DNA of 64,000 nucleotides from Photobacterium ganghwense (GTDB lineage: Bacteria > Pseudomonadota > Gammaproteobacteria > Enterobacterales > Vibrionaceae), in NCBI RefSeq assembly GCF_003025595.1, contig NZ_PYMI01000007.1, positions 1 through 64,000 on the forward strand, written 5' to 3'. The notes beneath the pieces were generated by a model. It was not told where the DNA came from, ran no database searches, and saw nothing but the letters and a program-made list of their open reading frames with translations. A program made the translations under genes and the position numbers. Of this stretch, positions 8,763-19,417 are shown piece by piece. Each line of letters opens with the position of its first letter. Position 1 is the first letter of the stretch.

Positions 8763-11213
8763 TTAGGCCGCAATTTCTTTTGGCGAAGCCTGGTAAGCCT
8801 TCGCTGCCAGATCGCGCGGGTCGAAGTCATCAACATTGATGGTTTCGAGACGGCCGGCTTCAGCGCGGCGCAGTAACTCTGCTTCTTCCGCGTTAATCAC
8901 CTTCAGCTCCAGACCGGTATCTGCGACTTTATCCAGCTGCATGAAAGGCATTTTCTTGCCAGCGGCCTGACAGACGCGATCATAGATCGGCTCTGCCGCC
9001 AGAATGTCTTTCAGTGCTCGCTCGATTTTGCCGACCGCGGAATTCTCGGTGTCTTCCAGGAACTGGTTCCGGCCGATGCGGTTACGGCTGTCACATGGCG
9101 TTTGCAGAATACGGGCAACCTGGTGGTCCAGTTTGTCAGAAGGACGCACTCGGCTCATTCCCAGCGGGAACACAATGGCACGCAGTACGGCTGCAATCGG
9201 ACGATTCGGGAAATTACGCAGGAATTCATCCAGCGCTTCCTGAGTCTGGTACATGGCGTCCTGCAGACCCCAGTGCAGCAGCGGCAGGTCGTCTTTCTGG
9301 TAGCCTTCATCCTGGTAACGCTTCAGGGTGGCAGAAGCCAGGTAAAGCTGACTCAGCACATCGCCCAGACGGGCAGAGAGGCGCTCTTTACGTTTCAGCG
9401 AGCCACCCAGTACGGCCATCGACATATCAGCCAGAAGCGCCAGGTTGGCACTGTAGCGGTTGATCTGCTGATAGTAACGTTTGGTTTCATCTTTACGCGG
9501 TGCCTTGGAGCCACGGCCGTCGCTCAGACCCAGCCAGAAAGATCGAACCAGGTTACTGATCACGAAGCCCACATGACCGAACAGTGCGCCGTCAAACTCA
9601 TTCAGGGCTTTTTCGGCGTTGTCATTGTAAGCGGCATTCATTTCTTCCAGTACGTAAGGATGGCAGCGGATCGCCCCCTGACCGAAGATGATCATCGAAC
9701 GAGTCAGAATGTTGGCCCCTTCAACGGTCACGGCAATCGGAGCACCCTGATAACCGCGAGCCAGGAAGTTACTTGGCCCCATACAGATACCTTTACCGCC
9801 CACGATATCCATTGCATCGATAACGCCACGCTGGCTGCGGTGAGTACAGTGATACTTCACGATGGCAGAGATCACGGATGGTTTCTCACCCAAATCAATC
9901 CCGGCAACAGTCAGGCTGCTGGCCGCATCCAGCACGTAAGCATTACCGCCAATCCGTGCCAGTGGCTCTTCAATCCCTTCCATTTTACCGATTGGCAGTT
10001 TGAACTGGCGACGAATACGGGCGTACGCCCCGGTTGCCAGCGCCGCGCTTTTCAGTCCGCCGGTTGAGTTCGACGGCAGCGTGATACCACGGCCGACTGA
10101 CAGGCACTCAACCAGCATACGCCAGCCTTGACCCGCCATGTCCTGACCACCGATGATGAAATCAATCGGCACGAACACTTTATCGCCCTGAGTCGGACCG
10201 TTCTGGAACGGAACGTTCAGTGGGAAGTGGCGACGGCCAATCTCTACACCGTCAATATCTGTTGGGATCAGGGCACAGGTAATACCGAGATCCTCCTGAT
10301 CACCCAGCAGGTGCTCAGGGTCATAGAGTTTGAAGGCCAGACCCAGAACGGTGGCGACCGGTGCCAGCGTGATGTAGCGCTTGTTCCAGGTCAGCTCCAT
10401 CCCCAGCACTTCCTCTCCCTGCCAGTGACCTTTTTTCACAATACCGAAATCAGGTATTGACCCGGCATCAGACCCGGCTTCCGGGCTGGTCAGAGCAAAA
10501 CAGGGAATTTCTTTACCTTCAGCCAGACGCGGCAGGTAGTAATCTTTTTGATCCTGAGTGCCGTAATGTTGCAGCAACTCACCGGGACCCAGAGAGTTTG
10601 GGACGCCAACGGTTGACGACAGTACGCCGGAGACACCGGTCAGCTTCTGCAGAACCAGTGATTGTGCGTAAGCGGAAAACTCCAGACCACCGTATTCTTT
10701 TTTGATGATCATGGCGAAAAACTTATGATCTTTCAGGTACTGCCACACTTCCGGCGGTAGATCAGCCAGCTCATGAGTAACCTGAAAATCGTTCACCATG
10801 CGGCACACTTCGTTGACCGGACCGTCGAGAAATGCTTTTTCTTCCGGGCTCAGACGCGGAGCCGGGATGTCATGCAGCTTGTCCCAGTTCGGTGCGCCTC
10901 GGAACAGATCGGCTTCCCACCAGACCGTCCCGGCATCGATCGCTTCTTTTTCCGTGCGCGACATTTCCGGCATTACGCCTTTGAAAGCTTTCAGTGCCGG
11001 GCGGCTGAGCAGGGAACGACGCAGCGTAGTCATGTTTAACGGTACGGCAACCAGCAGGAACAGCAACCAGCTGTACTGACCGACGATATCCAGCAGGGTT
11101 CCCAGAATCAGGGCTGCGGCGATCGCGATAGTAAAGGTTTTCAGGTTGGCGCGGTGGTATGCGAGTACACCGGTCAGACCGAGCAGCCCTAGCAGGTACA
11201 CAAGTGTTACCAT
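8763..11213 (-). CDS. fadE: Acyl-CoA dehydrogenase FadE
   Basis: An 816-residue, membrane-associated FadE-type acyl-CoA dehydrogenase, much longer than the 380-residue soluble type. It performs the first, FAD-dependent oxidation step of fatty-acid beta-oxidation. Two hydrophobic segments lie in the first 60 residues. The acyl-CoA dehydrogenase core contains [15 protein letters not shown], and a long C-terminal DUF1974-type extension follows. The ATG at 11213 lies 7 bases after AGGAG; the longer frame starts with TTG. A palindromic FadR-like site lies upstream. Confidence 0.94.
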   Translation of the reverse strand: MVTLVYLLGLLGLTGVLAYHRANLKTFTIAIAAALILGTLLDIVGQYSWLLFLLVAVPLNMTTLRRSLLSRPALKAFKGVMPEMSRTEKEAIDAGTVWWEADLFRGAPNWDKLHDIPAPRLSPEEKAFLDGPVNEVCRMVNDFQVTHELADLPPEVWQYLKDHKFFAMIIKKEYGGLEFSAYAQSLVLQKLTGVSGVLSSTVGVPNSLGPGELLQHYGTQDQKDYYLPRLAEGKEIPCFALTSPEAGSDAGSIPDFGIVKKGHWQGEEVLGMELTWNKRYITLAPVATVLGLAFKLYDPEHLLGDQEDLGITCALIPTDIDGVEIGRRHFPLNVPFQNGPTQGDKVFVPIDFIIGGQDMAGQGWRMLVECLSVGRGITLPSNSTGGLKSAALATGAYARIRRQFKLPIGKMEGIEEPLARIGGNAYVLDAASSLTVAGIDLGEKPSVISAIVKYHCTHRSQRGVIDAMDIVGGKGICMGPSNFLARGYQGAPIAVTVEGANILTRSMIIFGQGAIRCHPYVLEEMNAAYNDNAEKALNEFDGALFGHVGFVISNLVRSFWLGLSDGRGSKAPRKDETKRYYQQINRYSANLALLADMSMAVLGGSLKRKERLSARLGDVLSQLYLASATLKRYQDEGYQKDDLPLLHWGLQDAMYQTQEALDEFLRNFPNRPIAAVLRAIVFPLGMSRVRPSDKLDHQVARILQTPCDSRNRIGRNQFLEDTENSAVGKIERALKDILAAEPIYDRVCQAAGKKMPFMQLDKVADTGLELKVINAEEAELLRRAEAGRLETINVDDFDPRDLAAKAYQASPKEIAA

Positions 11214-11270
11214 GTTCAATCTCCTTATATGGGCGTTTCATTATTATTGTAGCGGGTACGTTTTTATTAA

Positions 11271-11288
11271 GGTAAGAGGTCTTACCAC
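11271..11288. promoter_or_regulatory. Palindrome upstream of fadE, candidate FadR-type operator
   Basis: A perfect 16-base palindrome GGTAAGAGGTCTTACC covers 11271-11286. Read on the fadE strand it contains GTGGTAAGACCTC, which shares the TGGT-N3-ACC core of the FadR operator. FadR repression of fadE is established in E. coli and Vibrio; that this is the site is inference. The rest of the gap to the SulP gene (11289-11694) shows no supportable gene. Confidence 0.5.
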
Positions 11289-11694
11289 TTGTGATAAGTG
11301 TAATTTGATTTTTAATGAAATGTAAAATGTTTTTCTGTTCTGAAATTGACCGGTTACGTAAAGATGTCTTGTCAGCCCTTGCAGAGCCTCGGTTTGATCA
11401 AGATCAGTCCGGGGCAAATTACGGCTTGAGAAAATTCCTCACACAATTAACATATAGTGATGTTGATCACGTATTTGCTCGTTTTTTCTCCGCTCGAGCG
11501 GGTAAACTATGAGCAGGGCATGCCTGCCAGAGGCGGGATTTGCCCATATGTTGCCTTTCCCGAATTCCGACTGACATCTACTTGCCGGGTCCCTATCTCG
11601 GGATGACAGCTTCTCGTTTTCTTATCTAGATCTGAACCAGACTCCCCATGAGTGTGGTTTTTTGCGTTTCCGTTTAGTCTGCAAGGGGTTAACC

Positions 11695-13413
11695 GTGTTG
11701 GTATTTAATGCGATGAAACAGGCCTGGCGGGAAGGATTCTCCTTCTCGACCTTACGTTCAGATGTCATAGCCGGTATCACGGTCGGGGTGGTGGCGATCC
11801 CGTTGGGGATGGCGTTGGCGATTGCCGTTGGCGTACCGCCGCAGCACGGCCTGTACACTGTTATCGTCGCGGGTTTACTGGCGGCATTGCTGGGGGGCTC
11901 TCGTTTTAATATCACCGGCCCGACGGCCGCGTTTGTGGTGATTCTGCTGCCGATCACGCAGCAATACGGGCTGTCTGGGCTGATGCTGGCCACATTGATG
12001 TCCGGGGTGATCCTGCTGCTGATGGGGCTGTTGCGGCTTGGCCAGTTGGTGGCGTATGTGCCCTATCCGGTGACAACCGGCTTTACGGCGGGTATCGGTC
12101 TGACGATTGCCTTCTTGCAGCTGAAAGATCTGCTTGGCCTGACCGTGGCGACTAATCCGATCCACTTTCCGGAAAAAGTTGTCGCTTATGCCAGTGCAAT
12201 GCCTTCCATTAATCTGGCCGATGCCCTGGTAGGCGGGTTGACCATCGCTGCCTTTATCCTGTGGGCGAAGCTCAAAACGAAAGTGCCTGCGCATGTGGTG
12301 GCGCTGTTGACTGGTACAGTGGTGGCATTGATTGTTAATGCGTCAGGGCAGGGCCACGTTGGCCTTCTAGGCGAAAAATTCCAGTACCAGATTGGTGATT
12401 TGATCGGGCAGGGGATTCCGCAGGTGCTGCCGCAACTGGTGTTGCCTTGGCAGGAAGGCCAGTTCAGCTGGTCGCTGGTGGTGGAACTGCTACCAGCCGC
12501 GTTCACCATTGCCATGCTGGGTTGTATTGAATCGCTGCTGTGTGCGGTTGTCGCGGATGGGATGACCGGCACCAAGCATAATCCGAACTCTGAGCTGGTC
12601 GGTCAGGGGCTGGCAAACATGGTGGTTCCGTTCTTTGGCGGGATTCCGGCCACTGCCGCCATTGCCCGTACCGCGACGAACATTCGCGCCGGGGCATTTT
12701 CGCCTATTTCAGCCATTGTGCATGCCTTGTTTGTCCTGGCTGCGATGATCGCGCTGGCGCCGGCGTTGTCGTTTGTGCCGATGAGTGCCCTGGCCGGTCT
12801 GCTGATCATGGTCGCCTGGAACATGTCTGAAGCCCCCCATTTTGTGCATACGCTCAAGGTGGCGCCTCGCCGCGATATTGCGGTGCTGATGACCTGCTTC
12901 ACCCTGACGGTTGTGTTTGACATGGTTGTCGCAGTGGTCGTCGGGCTGCTGCTGGCGGGTTTGCTGTTTATTCAGCGTATAGCCTCGCTGACCACCGTCG
13001 AAAAAGTGGGAAGTACTCACTCACACCTGAATTTTGGGGAAGATGTGGTGGTGTATGACATTAACGGCCCGCTGTTTTTTGCCGCCAGTGAGAAAGCGTT
13101 GTCAGTGATTGAACGGGCGGCGCCTGAGACCCGTGCGGTGGTGATGGATTTGAGCGATGTGACCACCATTGATATCACCGCGATTCACGCGTTGGAATAT
13201 GCCCTTGAGCGAGTGCGTGACTACCCCGTGTACCTGTTGGGTGTGGCACCGCATATCGAGCAAAAGCTGACCTCGGCCGGTGTGCTGGCGCTGGAAAATG
13301 TGGCGCTCTACCACAGCACAGAGTCATTACGTGAGCATTTTGCGAGTCAGACTCACAATGTTCTGGGTCAGGAGTCGACACCTCCGGCGGTTTCTTTGTA
13401 CACTGCAAGCTAA
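11695..13413 (+). CDS. SulP family anion transporter with STAS domain
   Basis: About 572 residues. SulP/SLC26 inner-membrane transporters move sulfate, bicarbonate or dicarboxylates. The signature GMALAIAVGVPPQHGLYT is near the N-terminus, with some 10-14 hydrophobic helices, GSRFNITGPTAAFVV, and a C-terminal STAS domain (about 440-550, with VVMDLSDVTTIDITAIHALE). The start is uncertain: GTG at 11695 has AAGGGG six bases upstream, while an ATG lies slightly inside. The substrate cannot be read from sequence. Confidence 0.85.
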   Translation: MLVFNAMKQAWREGFSFSTLRSDVIAGITVGVVAIPLGMALAIAVGVPPQHGLYTVIVAGLLAALLGGSRFNITGPTAAFVVILLPITQQYGLSGLMLATLMSGVILLLMGLLRLGQLVAYVPYPVTTGFTAGIGLTIAFLQLKDLLGLTVATNPIHFPEKVVAYASAMPSINLADALVGGLTIAAFILWAKLKTKVPAHVVALLTGTVVALIVNASGQGHVGLLGEKFQYQIGDLIGQGIPQVLPQLVLPWQEGQFSWSLVVELLPAAFTIAMLGCIESLLCAVVADGMTGTKHNPNSELVGQGLANMVVPFFGGIPATAAIARTATNIRAGAFSPISAIVHALFVLAAMIALAPALSFVPMSALAGLLIMVAWNMSEAPHFVHTLKVAPRRDIAVLMTCFTLTVVFDMVVAVVVGLLLAGLLFIQRIASLTTVEKVGSTHSHLNFGEDVVVYDINGPLFFAASEKALSVIERAAPETRAVVMDLSDVTTIDITAIHALEYALERVRDYPVYLLGVAPHIEQKLTSAGVLALENVALYHSTESLREHFASQTHNVLGQESTPPAVSLYTAS

Positions 13414-13424
13414 GGCCATGTATC

Positions 13425-13449
13425 TGCGGGGCATCATGCCCCGCTTTTA
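13425..13449 (+). terminator. Terminator after the SulP gene
   Basis: GCGGGGCA-tca-TGCCCCGC followed by TTTTAG, just after the SulP stop and before gmhA. Confidence 0.8.
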
Positions 13450-13475
13450 GTATGTGAATAACCAGAGTAGAGCCT

Positions 13476-14054
13476 ATGTACCAAGATATTATCCGCGCAG
13501 AGTTGACAGAAGCGGCCGAAGTGCTGAACCGCTTTCTGAGCGACGAGAAGAACATTGCTGATATCGAAGCGGCAGCCAAGCTGCTGGCCGAGTCATTCAA
13601 ACAGGGCGGTAAGGTACTGTCATGCGGTAACGGTGGCTCCCACTGTGATGCCATGCATTTTGCGGAAGAGCTGACAGGGCGATACCGTGAAAACCGTCCG
13701 GGTTATCCCGGTATTGCGATTTCTGATCCCAGCCATCTGTCCTGTGTCAGTAACGACTTCGGCTATGAACATGTGTTCTCGCGCTACCTTGAAGCGGTGG
13801 GAATGAAAGGGGATGTCCTGTTCGGGCTGTCAACGTCCGGCAACTCCGGCAACATCCTGAAAGCCATTGACGCGGCGAAAGCCAAAGGCATGAAAGTGAT
13901 CGCCCTGACCGGCAAAGACGGCGGCAAGATGGCCGGACTGGCGGATGTGGAGATCCGTGTCCCACATTTTGGCTATGCTGATCGTATCCAGGAAGTGCAT
14001 ATCAAGATTATCCACATCCTGATCATGCTGATTGAAAAAGAGATGGCGGCATAA
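13476..14054 (+). CDS. gmhA: Phosphoheptose isomerase
   Basis: A 192-residue SIS-domain enzyme (also called lpcA) that converts sedoheptulose 7-phosphate to D-glycero-D-manno-heptose 7-phosphate, the first step towards the LPS core heptose. Typical motifs are [22 protein letters not shown] and [12 protein letters not shown], and the length is normal. It is followed by yafJ after 39 bases, the same order as in E. coli. Confidence 0.95.
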   Translation: MYQDIIRAELTEAAEVLNRFLSDEKNIADIEAAAKLLAESFKQGGKVLSCGNGGSHCDAMHFAEELTGRYRENRPGYPGIAISDPSHLSCVSNDFGYEHVFSRYLEAVGMKGDVLFGLSTSGNSGNILKAIDAAKAKGMKVIALTGKDGGKMAGLADVEIRVPHFGYADRIQEVHIKIIHILIMLIEKEMAA

Positions 14055-14093
14055 CACCACTTGGTGTCTGAGCGATTTAGGACATAACGGAAG

Positions 14094-14903
14094 ATGTGTG
14101 AACTCCTTGGCATGAGTGCCAATGTACCGACTGACATTTGTTTTAGCTTTACCGGCCTGATGCAGCGGGGCGGTAAAACCGGCCCGCACCGTGATGGCTG
14201 GGGAATCACCTTTTACGAAGGAAAGGGATTCCGTACGTTTAAAGATCCGTCTCCGAGCTTTGACTCGCGTATTGCTGAGTTGGTTCAGAACTATCCGATC
14301 AAGAGCTGCGCGGTGGTCAGCCATATTCGGCAGGCTAACCGGGGCGGGGTGAATCTGGAAAATACTCATCCGTTCACGCGGGAACTTTGGGGGCAGTACT
14401 GGACGTTCGCCCACAACGGACAACTGACCGGTTATGATCAGCTGGAAACCGGACGGTTCAAGCCGGTTGGCGAAACGGACAGTGAAAAAGCGTTCTGCTG
14501 GCTGCTCAATCAGCTGGATGCCCGGTTTCCGGAAATCCCGCAGGATTGCGATGCGATGTTTGCGTTGGTGGCCGAATGTTGTGACACCCTGAGACAACTG
14601 GGGGTTTACAATATGCTGCTGAGTAATGGCGAGTATGTACTGACTTATTGCAGCAATAACCTGCACTGGATTACCCGACGTGCACCGTTCGGTAAGGCGT
14701 CACTGATTGATGAAGATGTGACGATTGATTTCCAGCAGGAAACCACCCCGAATGATGTGGTGACGGTGATTGCGACCCAGCCGCTGACCAATGATGAGCG
14801 TTGGCACAAAATGGGCGTAGGGGAATTCAGTGTGTTCCACCTGGGTGAGCCGGTTTACAGCCGGGTATTAGAGTCTGATACCTCCGGCGAGAAGAAAAAA
14901 TAA
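14094..14903 (+). CDS. yafJ: Class II glutamine amidotransferase, YafJ type
   Basis: A 269-residue Ntn-hydrolase glutamine amidotransferase. The nucleophile is Cys2 (MCELLGMSAN). HRDGWGITFY, VVSHIRQANRG, NTHPF and FAHNGQL build the glutaminase pocket, as in the EgtC/GATase_4 group. There is no synthase domain, so the acceptor of the ammonia is unknown. The gene follows gmhA, as in E. coli. Confidence 0.88.
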   Translation: MCELLGMSANVPTDICFSFTGLMQRGGKTGPHRDGWGITFYEGKGFRTFKDPSPSFDSRIAELVQNYPIKSCAVVSHIRQANRGGVNLENTHPFTRELWGQYWTFAHNGQLTGYDQLETGRFKPVGETDSEKAFCWLLNQLDARFPEIPQDCDAMFALVAECCDTLRQLGVYNMLLSNGEYVLTYCSNNLHWITRRAPFGKASLIDEDVTIDFQQETTPNDVVTVIATQPLTNDERWHKMGVGEFSVFHLGEPVYSRVLESDTSGEKKK

Positions 14904-14932
14904 AAAACGCGACCGTGGGTCGCGTTTTTTAT
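14903..14932. terminator. Terminator between yafJ and purN
   Basis: AAAAAACGCGACC-gt-GGGTCGCGTTTTTT; A-rich and T-rich on its two sides, so it can stop both convergent transcripts. Confidence 0.85.
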
Positions 14933-14965
14933 TATGGAACACAGAGAAAAGGGATTAAATGTTAC

Positions 14966-15610
14966 TCAGTCCTCTGCCGCGTAACCGTTCGCTGGCAGGA
15001 TATCCCCTTCAAACACCGCATTGTTTCCTTGCATAGTGACTCGCTGCTGTAAGCACCAGTTGGCAACAACCGGATAGATACGGTGCTCTTGCTGCTGTAC
15101 GCGTGCCATGACATCCTCGGCGGTATCATCCTCGAAAATCGGCACTTTGGCTTGCAGGATCACCGGGCCACCATCAAGCTCTTCCGTGACGAAGTGCACG
15201 CTGGTGCCATGTTCGGTATCACCGGCATCAATGGCTCTCTGGTGAGTGTTCAACCCGGTGTACTTTGGCAGCAGGGAAGGGTGAATATTGATCATTCGCC
15301 CCTGATAGTGACGAACGAAATCGGCACTCAGAATCCGCATGAAGCCAGCCAGAATGATCAGATCCGGTGAGAACTGATCAATGTTGTCGGCCATAGCCCG
15401 GTCAAAGGCTTCACGATCGGTGTAATCACCGGCAGCCAGGTGCAGCGTATCAATACCTGCCTGATGAGCCCGTTCCAACCCGTATGCATCCGCTTTGTTC
15501 GAGATAACGGCCGCTATGCGCGCGTTCTCAATGATGCCTGACTCGCAGGCATCAATAATGGCTTGCAGGTTGGAGCCGTTACCGGAGATCAGAACGACAA
15601 TATTTTTCAT
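14966..15610 (-). CDS. purN: Phosphoribosylglycinamide formyltransferase
   Basis: A 214-residue enzyme that formylates GAR with 10-formyl-tetrahydrofolate in purine synthesis. It shows the N-terminal VVLISGNGSNLQAII, AGFMRILS and the catalytic INIHPSLLPKYTGLNTH with a downstream HFVTEELDGG Asp. The internal ATG at 15610 is the normal start; the longer frame runs into purM. It lies 4 bases after the purM stop, in a purMN operon. Confidence 0.95.
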   Translation of the reverse strand: MKNIVVLISGNGSNLQAIIDACESGIIENARIAAVISNKADAYGLERAHQAGIDTLHLAAGDYTDREAFDRAMADNIDQFSPDLIILAGFMRILSADFVRHYQGRMINIHPSLLPKYTGLNTHQRAIDAGDTEHGTSVHFVTEELDGGPVILQAKVPIFEDDTAEDVMARVQQQEHRIYPVVANWCLQQRVTMQGNNAVFEGDILPANGYAAED

Positions 15611-15614
15611 ACGA

Positions 15615-16655
15615 TTACAGGATCTCCACCTGTGCTTCGTTAGCGCCGGCTTCAGCAATGTGACCCAGTAGCCAGGCGTTTTCACCTTCTGCGTTTAAAA
15701 TGGCAATCGCTTGTTCAGCCTGAGCTTGTGGCAGCGCAATCACCAGACCCACGCCGCAGTTGAAAGTGCGGTACATTTCGTAGGTTTCGACATTACCGGC
15801 TTGCTGCAGCCAGTTGAACACGGCTGGCCATTCCCAGCTGTTACCGTCAACCACAGCTTTGGTCCCTTGCGGCAGAACGCGAGGGATATTTTCCCAGAAA
15901 CCGCCGCCTGTGATGTGAGAAATCGCGTGAACATCGCAGCTTTCCATCATCTTCAGAGTCGATTTCACATAAATTTTTGTTGGCTCCAGCAGGTGGTCAG
16001 CCAGAGGTTTGCCTTCCAGATCCTGGCTCAGGTCGGCGGCAGACACTTCAATGATTTTACGAATCAGTGAGAAGCCGTTAGAGTGAGGGCCGCTTGAGGC
16101 AACCGCAATCAGGGCATCGCCGGCTTGTACTTTACTGCCGTCGATAATCTCTTCTTTTTCCACCACACCCACGCAGAAGCCTGCTACATCGTAGTCTTCG
16201 CCGTGGTACATTCCCGGCATTTCAGCCGTTTCACCGCCGATCAACGCACAACCAGACTGCACACACCCTTCACCGATACCGGCAACAACCTGAGCGGCAG
16301 TGTCGACATCCAGTTTGCCTGTTGCGTAGTAGTCCAGGAAGAACAGCGGTTCAGCGCCCTGTACAATAAGGTCGTTGACACACATGGCCACCAGATCAAT
16401 CCCGATCGTGTCATGTTTGTTCAGATCCATTGCCAGACGCAGCTTGGTACCCACACCGTCTGTACCGGACACCAGCACTGGCTCCTTATACTTAGTCGGC
16501 AACGCACACAACGCACCAAATCCGCCGATACCGCCCATCACTTCAGGACGGTGGGTGCGTTTTACCACCCCTTTAATACGATCAACTAATGCATTACCTG
16601 CATCGATATCAACACCAGCATCTTTGTAACTAAGAGAAGAGTTATTGCCGCTCAC
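15615..16655 (-). CDS. purM: Phosphoribosylformylglycinamidine cyclo-ligase
   Basis: A 346-residue AIR synthetase that closes the imidazole ring in an ATP-dependent step of purine synthesis. [15 protein letters not shown], the [13 protein letters not shown] loop, [11 protein letters not shown] and [13 protein letters not shown] are characteristic. It is the first gene of purMN, with AGGAGG ahead of the ATG and a PurR-type operator about 65 bases upstream. Confidence 0.96.
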   Translation of the reverse strand: MSGNNSSLSYKDAGVDIDAGNALVDRIKGVVKRTHRPEVMGGIGGFGALCALPTKYKEPVLVSGTDGVGTKLRLAMDLNKHDTIGIDLVAMCVNDLIVQGAEPLFFLDYYATGKLDVDTAAQVVAGIGEGCVQSGCALIGGETAEMPGMYHGEDYDVAGFCVGVVEKEEIIDGSKVQAGDALIAVASSGPHSNGFSLIRKIIEVSAADLSQDLEGKPLADHLLEPTKIYVKSTLKMMESCDVHAISHITGGGFWENIPRVLPQGTKAVVDGNSWEWPAVFNWLQQAGNVETYEMYRTFNCGVGLVIALPQAQAEQAIAILNAEGENAWLLGHIAEAGANEAQVEIL

Positions 16656-16718
16656 AGGAGGTCCCTCAACGTATTAAAGTAAAAAAGCGGGGGTATGATA
16701 ACAGCACTCAGGGCGGAA

Positions 16719-16734
16719 AGGAAAACGTTTGCGT
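16719..16734 (-). promoter_or_regulatory. PurR operator upstream of purMN
   Basis: On the purM strand the 16 bases read ACGCAAACGTTTTCCT, matching the E. coli PurR consensus ANGCAAACGTTTNCNT at every fixed position. Repression of purMN by PurR with hypoxanthine or guanine is established in E. coli. The site lies in the purM-upp gap and might also affect the divergent upp promoter. Confidence 0.85.
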
Positions 16735-16805
16735 CAAATATTGTGAGAGGGTATTTCCTGACCAAACGCAAGGCTGGCCCCTACCAGAACCGTATTGGTC
16801 TAGTG

Positions 16806-16811
16806 TATAAT
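16806..16811 (+). promoter_or_regulatory. Likely -10 element of the upp promoter
   Basis: A perfect TATAAT lies 41 bases before the upp ATG. No convincing -35 hexamer is seen at the usual distance. Confidence 0.5.
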
Positions 16812-16851
16812 AGTGCGATTTTTTGAAATTTTGTTAGCTTAGGAGTCAGAA

Positions 16852-17478
16852 ATGAAAGTCGTTGAGGTAAAACACCCACTGGTAAAACATAAGATTGGTC
16901 TTATGCGCGAAGGTGACATCAGCACTAAGCGTTTCCGTGAGCTAGCAACAGAAGTCGGCAGCCTGCTGACTTACGAAGCGACGGCAGACTTCGAAACAGA
17001 AAAAGTGACTATTGAGGGCTGGAACGGTCCCGTTGAAGTTGACCAGATCAAAGGCAAGAAAGTTACCGTTGTGCCAATTCTGCGTGCCGGTCTGGGTATG
17101 ATGGATGGCGTGCTGGAGCACATGCCAAGTGCTCGTATTTCAACCGTCGGGATTTACCGCGACGAGGAAACGCTGGAGCCGGTTCCTTACTTCCACAAAC
17201 TGGCTTCTAACATTGATGAGCGTATGGCGCTGGTCGTTGACCCAATGCTGGCAACAGGCGGCTCAATGATCGCGACGATCGACCTGCTGAAAGAGCACGG
17301 CTGTAAATCCATTAAAGTGCTGGTACTGGTTGCGGCACCGGAAGGCATTGCGGCGCTGGAAAAAGCTCACCCGGACGTTGAGCTGTACACGGCAGCTATC
17401 GATGAGAAACTGAATGACAAAGGCTACATCGTTCCTGGTCTGGGCGATGCTGGTGACAAGATCTTCGGTACGAAGTAA
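16852..17478 (+). CDS. upp: Uracil phosphoribosyltransferase
   Basis: A 208-residue salvage enzyme that makes UMP from uracil and PRPP. The PRPP-binding loop [11 protein letters not shown] and the C-terminal uracil-binding [11 protein letters not shown](K)IFGT are intact. TAGGAG lies 6 bases ahead of the ATG. In E. coli upp and uraA form an operon; here the permease gene lies downstream but faces the other way. Confidence 0.97.
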   Translation: MKVVEVKHPLVKHKIGLMREGDISTKRFRELATEVGSLLTYEATADFETEKVTIEGWNGPVEVDQIKGKKVTVVPILRAGLGMMDGVLEHMPSARISTVGIYRDEETLEPVPYFHKLASNIDERMALVVDPMLATGGSMIATIDLLKEHGCKSIKVLVLVAAPEGIAALEKAHPDVELYTAAIDEKLNDKGYIVPGLGDAGDKIFGTK

Positions 17479-17496
17479 TTGTCAGACTGAGAATTC

Positions 17497-17526
17497 AGAA
17501 AAAGCCGGCGATTGCCGGCTTTTTTA
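17497..17526 (+). terminator. Terminator after upp
   Basis: AAAAGCCGGC-gatt-GCCGGCTTTTTT directly downstream of upp. The stretch 17527-17807 that follows shows no supportable gene. Confidence 0.9.
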
Positions 17527-17807
17527 TGTCTGTAATTTTTGCGCTATCGAGATATGGGTATAAGCGGGATGGGAAAGTGAGTCAGGGTATCCTGAGCCTG
17601 AGTGAAACCGCGTCGAGCTATACCATGTCGCTACAACTACAACTACAGCTCCGTCATACCGCTCTATCATATAACTCAATCTATTATAGCGACGCCAAGT
17701 AGCGACATCTTCACTGAGTGTGACCGTGGCAATGTTACACGCGGTTTATCCGCCATACGCGGCAACTTTTCGCGTCGCTGCCCTCAGTGTCAATTTTGTT
17801 GTAAACA

Positions 17808-17833
17808 AAAAGAGCTGCCCGAAGGCAGCTCTT
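17808..17833 (-). terminator. Terminator after uraA
   Basis: Read on the uraA strand: GAGCTGCC-ttcg-GGCAGCTC followed by TTTTTG, 29 bases after the uraA stop. Confidence 0.85.
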
Positions 17834-17861
17834 ATGTATTAGCGAACGCTAGTGTGAAGAA

Positions 17862-19118
17862 TTATTTCGAGTCTTGCGCGCTGTCCAGCTGCGCATTATC
17901 AACCACGTGATTTTCACCCAGGTCCGCAGGCAGAATCAGGTTCAGTATAATGGCGACAATACCACACAGGCTGACACCTTGCAGGCTGAACTCGCCGATC
18001 CCAAAGGCCATACCGCCAATCCCGAATACCAGGGTAACGGCAACAATCACCAGGTTGCGTGATTTATGCAGATCCACCTGGTTTTTGATCAGCGTGTTCA
18101 GGCCGACGGTTGCGATTGAACCGAACAGCAGAATCATGATGCCGCCCATTACCGGTACTGGGATGGTTTGCAGAATGGCGCCCAGCTTACCGACAAAAGC
18201 CAGTACCAGCGCAGTGACTGCGGCCCAGGTCATGATTACCGGGTTGTAGGCTTTGGTCAGCATAACGGCACCGGTAACTTCAGAGTAAGTGGTGTTTGGC
18301 GGCGCACCGAACAGCGAAGCAGCCATGGTTGCCACCCCGTCACCGGTCATGGTGCGGTGCAAACCCGGCTTCTTCAGGTAGTCTTTACCGGTCACGTTAG
18401 AAATAGCCAGCATATCCCCGACGTGCTCAACGGCCGGCGCAATTGCTACCGGAATCATGAACAGCATGGCATTGATATTAAACTCAGGGTATGTGAAGTT
18501 TGGCATGGCCAGCCAGGAGGCCTGTTGTACCGCAGTAAAGTCAACCACACCGTAGACCAGTGCCGTCACGTAACCGGCGACGATACCCGCCATAATCGGC
18601 ACAAGCTTCAGGAAGCCACGGGCGAACACGCTGAAGAAAATGGTCACCAGCAGCGAGACAGAAGAAATCCACAGCGCAGCATTGCCGTCGATCAGTTGAA
18701 CCGCACCGTCACCGGTTTTACCCAGCGCCATGTTCACCGCCGCAGGTGCCAGCCCCAGCCCGATGACCATAATGACCGGCCCGACCACCACTGGTGGCAG
18801 CAGCTTGTGAATAATACCGACACCGCGCACTTTGATTATGCCACCCATACAGATGTACACCACACCGGCCATCATCAGGCCACCCATGGTTGCCGGGATA
18901 CCCCAAGTTTGAACACCGTACATGATAGGAGCAATAAACGCGAAAGAGGAAGCGAGGAAAATAGGGACAGAGCGTTTAGTAATGACTTGGAACAGGAGGG
19001 TACCTAGACCGGCACCGAAGAGCGCAACGTTGGGGTCCAGACCGGTAAGTAGCGGAACCAGAACCAATGCCCCGAATGCAACAAAGAGCATCTGAGCACC
19101 TTGTAAGATCTGCATCAT
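17862..19118 (-). CDS. uraA: Uracil permease (nucleobase:cation symporter-2)
   Basis: About 418 residues with 12-14 hydrophobic helices. The NCS2 family shows in LFVAFGALVLVPLLTGLDPNVALFGAGLGTL and in the substrate-site segment IAPAVEHVGDMLAISN, whose Glu is the uracil-binding residue in the E. coli protein. The family's start is normally just before QILQGAQ, so I place it at the ATG at 19118. The upstream in-frame ATG at 19133 lacks proper spacing, and the 65 extra codons to 19313 are not family-like. Confidence 0.9.
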   Translation of the reverse strand: MMQILQGAQMLFVAFGALVLVPLLTGLDPNVALFGAGLGTLLFQVITKRSVPIFLASSFAFIAPIMYGVQTWGIPATMGGLMMAGVVYICMGGIIKVRGVGIIHKLLPPVVVGPVIMVIGLGLAPAAVNMALGKTGDGAVQLIDGNAALWISSVSLLVTIFFSVFARGFLKLVPIMAGIVAGYVTALVYGVVDFTAVQQASWLAMPNFTYPEFNINAMLFMIPVAIAPAVEHVGDMLAISNVTGKDYLKKPGLHRTMTGDGVATMAASLFGAPPNTTYSEVTGAVMLTKAYNPVIMTWAAVTALVLAFVGKLGAILQTIPVPVMGGIMILLFGSIATVGLNTLIKNQVDLHKSRNLVIVAVTLVFGIGGMAFGIGEFSLQGVSLCGIVAIILNLILPADLGENHVVDNAQLDSAQDSK

Positions 19119-19417
19119 TTGTATATTTCCCATCCTAGCTGTAAAAAAATCGCGGAATGTTAGCATAGAAGAAATCGTTTGCCTAATTCTCCACTGAGAA
19201 AGTAGTGAATAAAGGCAAAATGTCGCTGGGTGGGTGTTTAGGGAAAGAATAACTGACGCAGCCTTGACGTATTTGTCGCCATTTTGGCTAAATATGAATA
19301 AAAGCGATGGCATAAAAATGCCGTCATGTCCGGATTTTTCCTACAATTGGTTGCCGAATTTAATGGGATCAATTTATCATCGTGCAACAATCAATCTAAA
19401 TGATAAATGAGTTTATT

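Noticed and set aside
9102..10067. 321-residue frame antisense to fadE
   Set aside because: It lies wholly within a strongly supported gene on the other strand and has no family features; typical shadow frame of a GC-rich gene.
11315..11512. 65-residue frame between fadE and the SulP gene
   Set aside because: No ribosome site, no recognisable domain and no coupling to a neighbour.
13830..14666. 278-residue frame antisense to gmhA and yafJ
   Set aside because: It spans two well-supported genes and their gap; no motif.
18168..19007. 279-residue frame antisense to uraA
   Set aside because: His/Gln/Arg-rich shadow frame of a membrane-protein gene.
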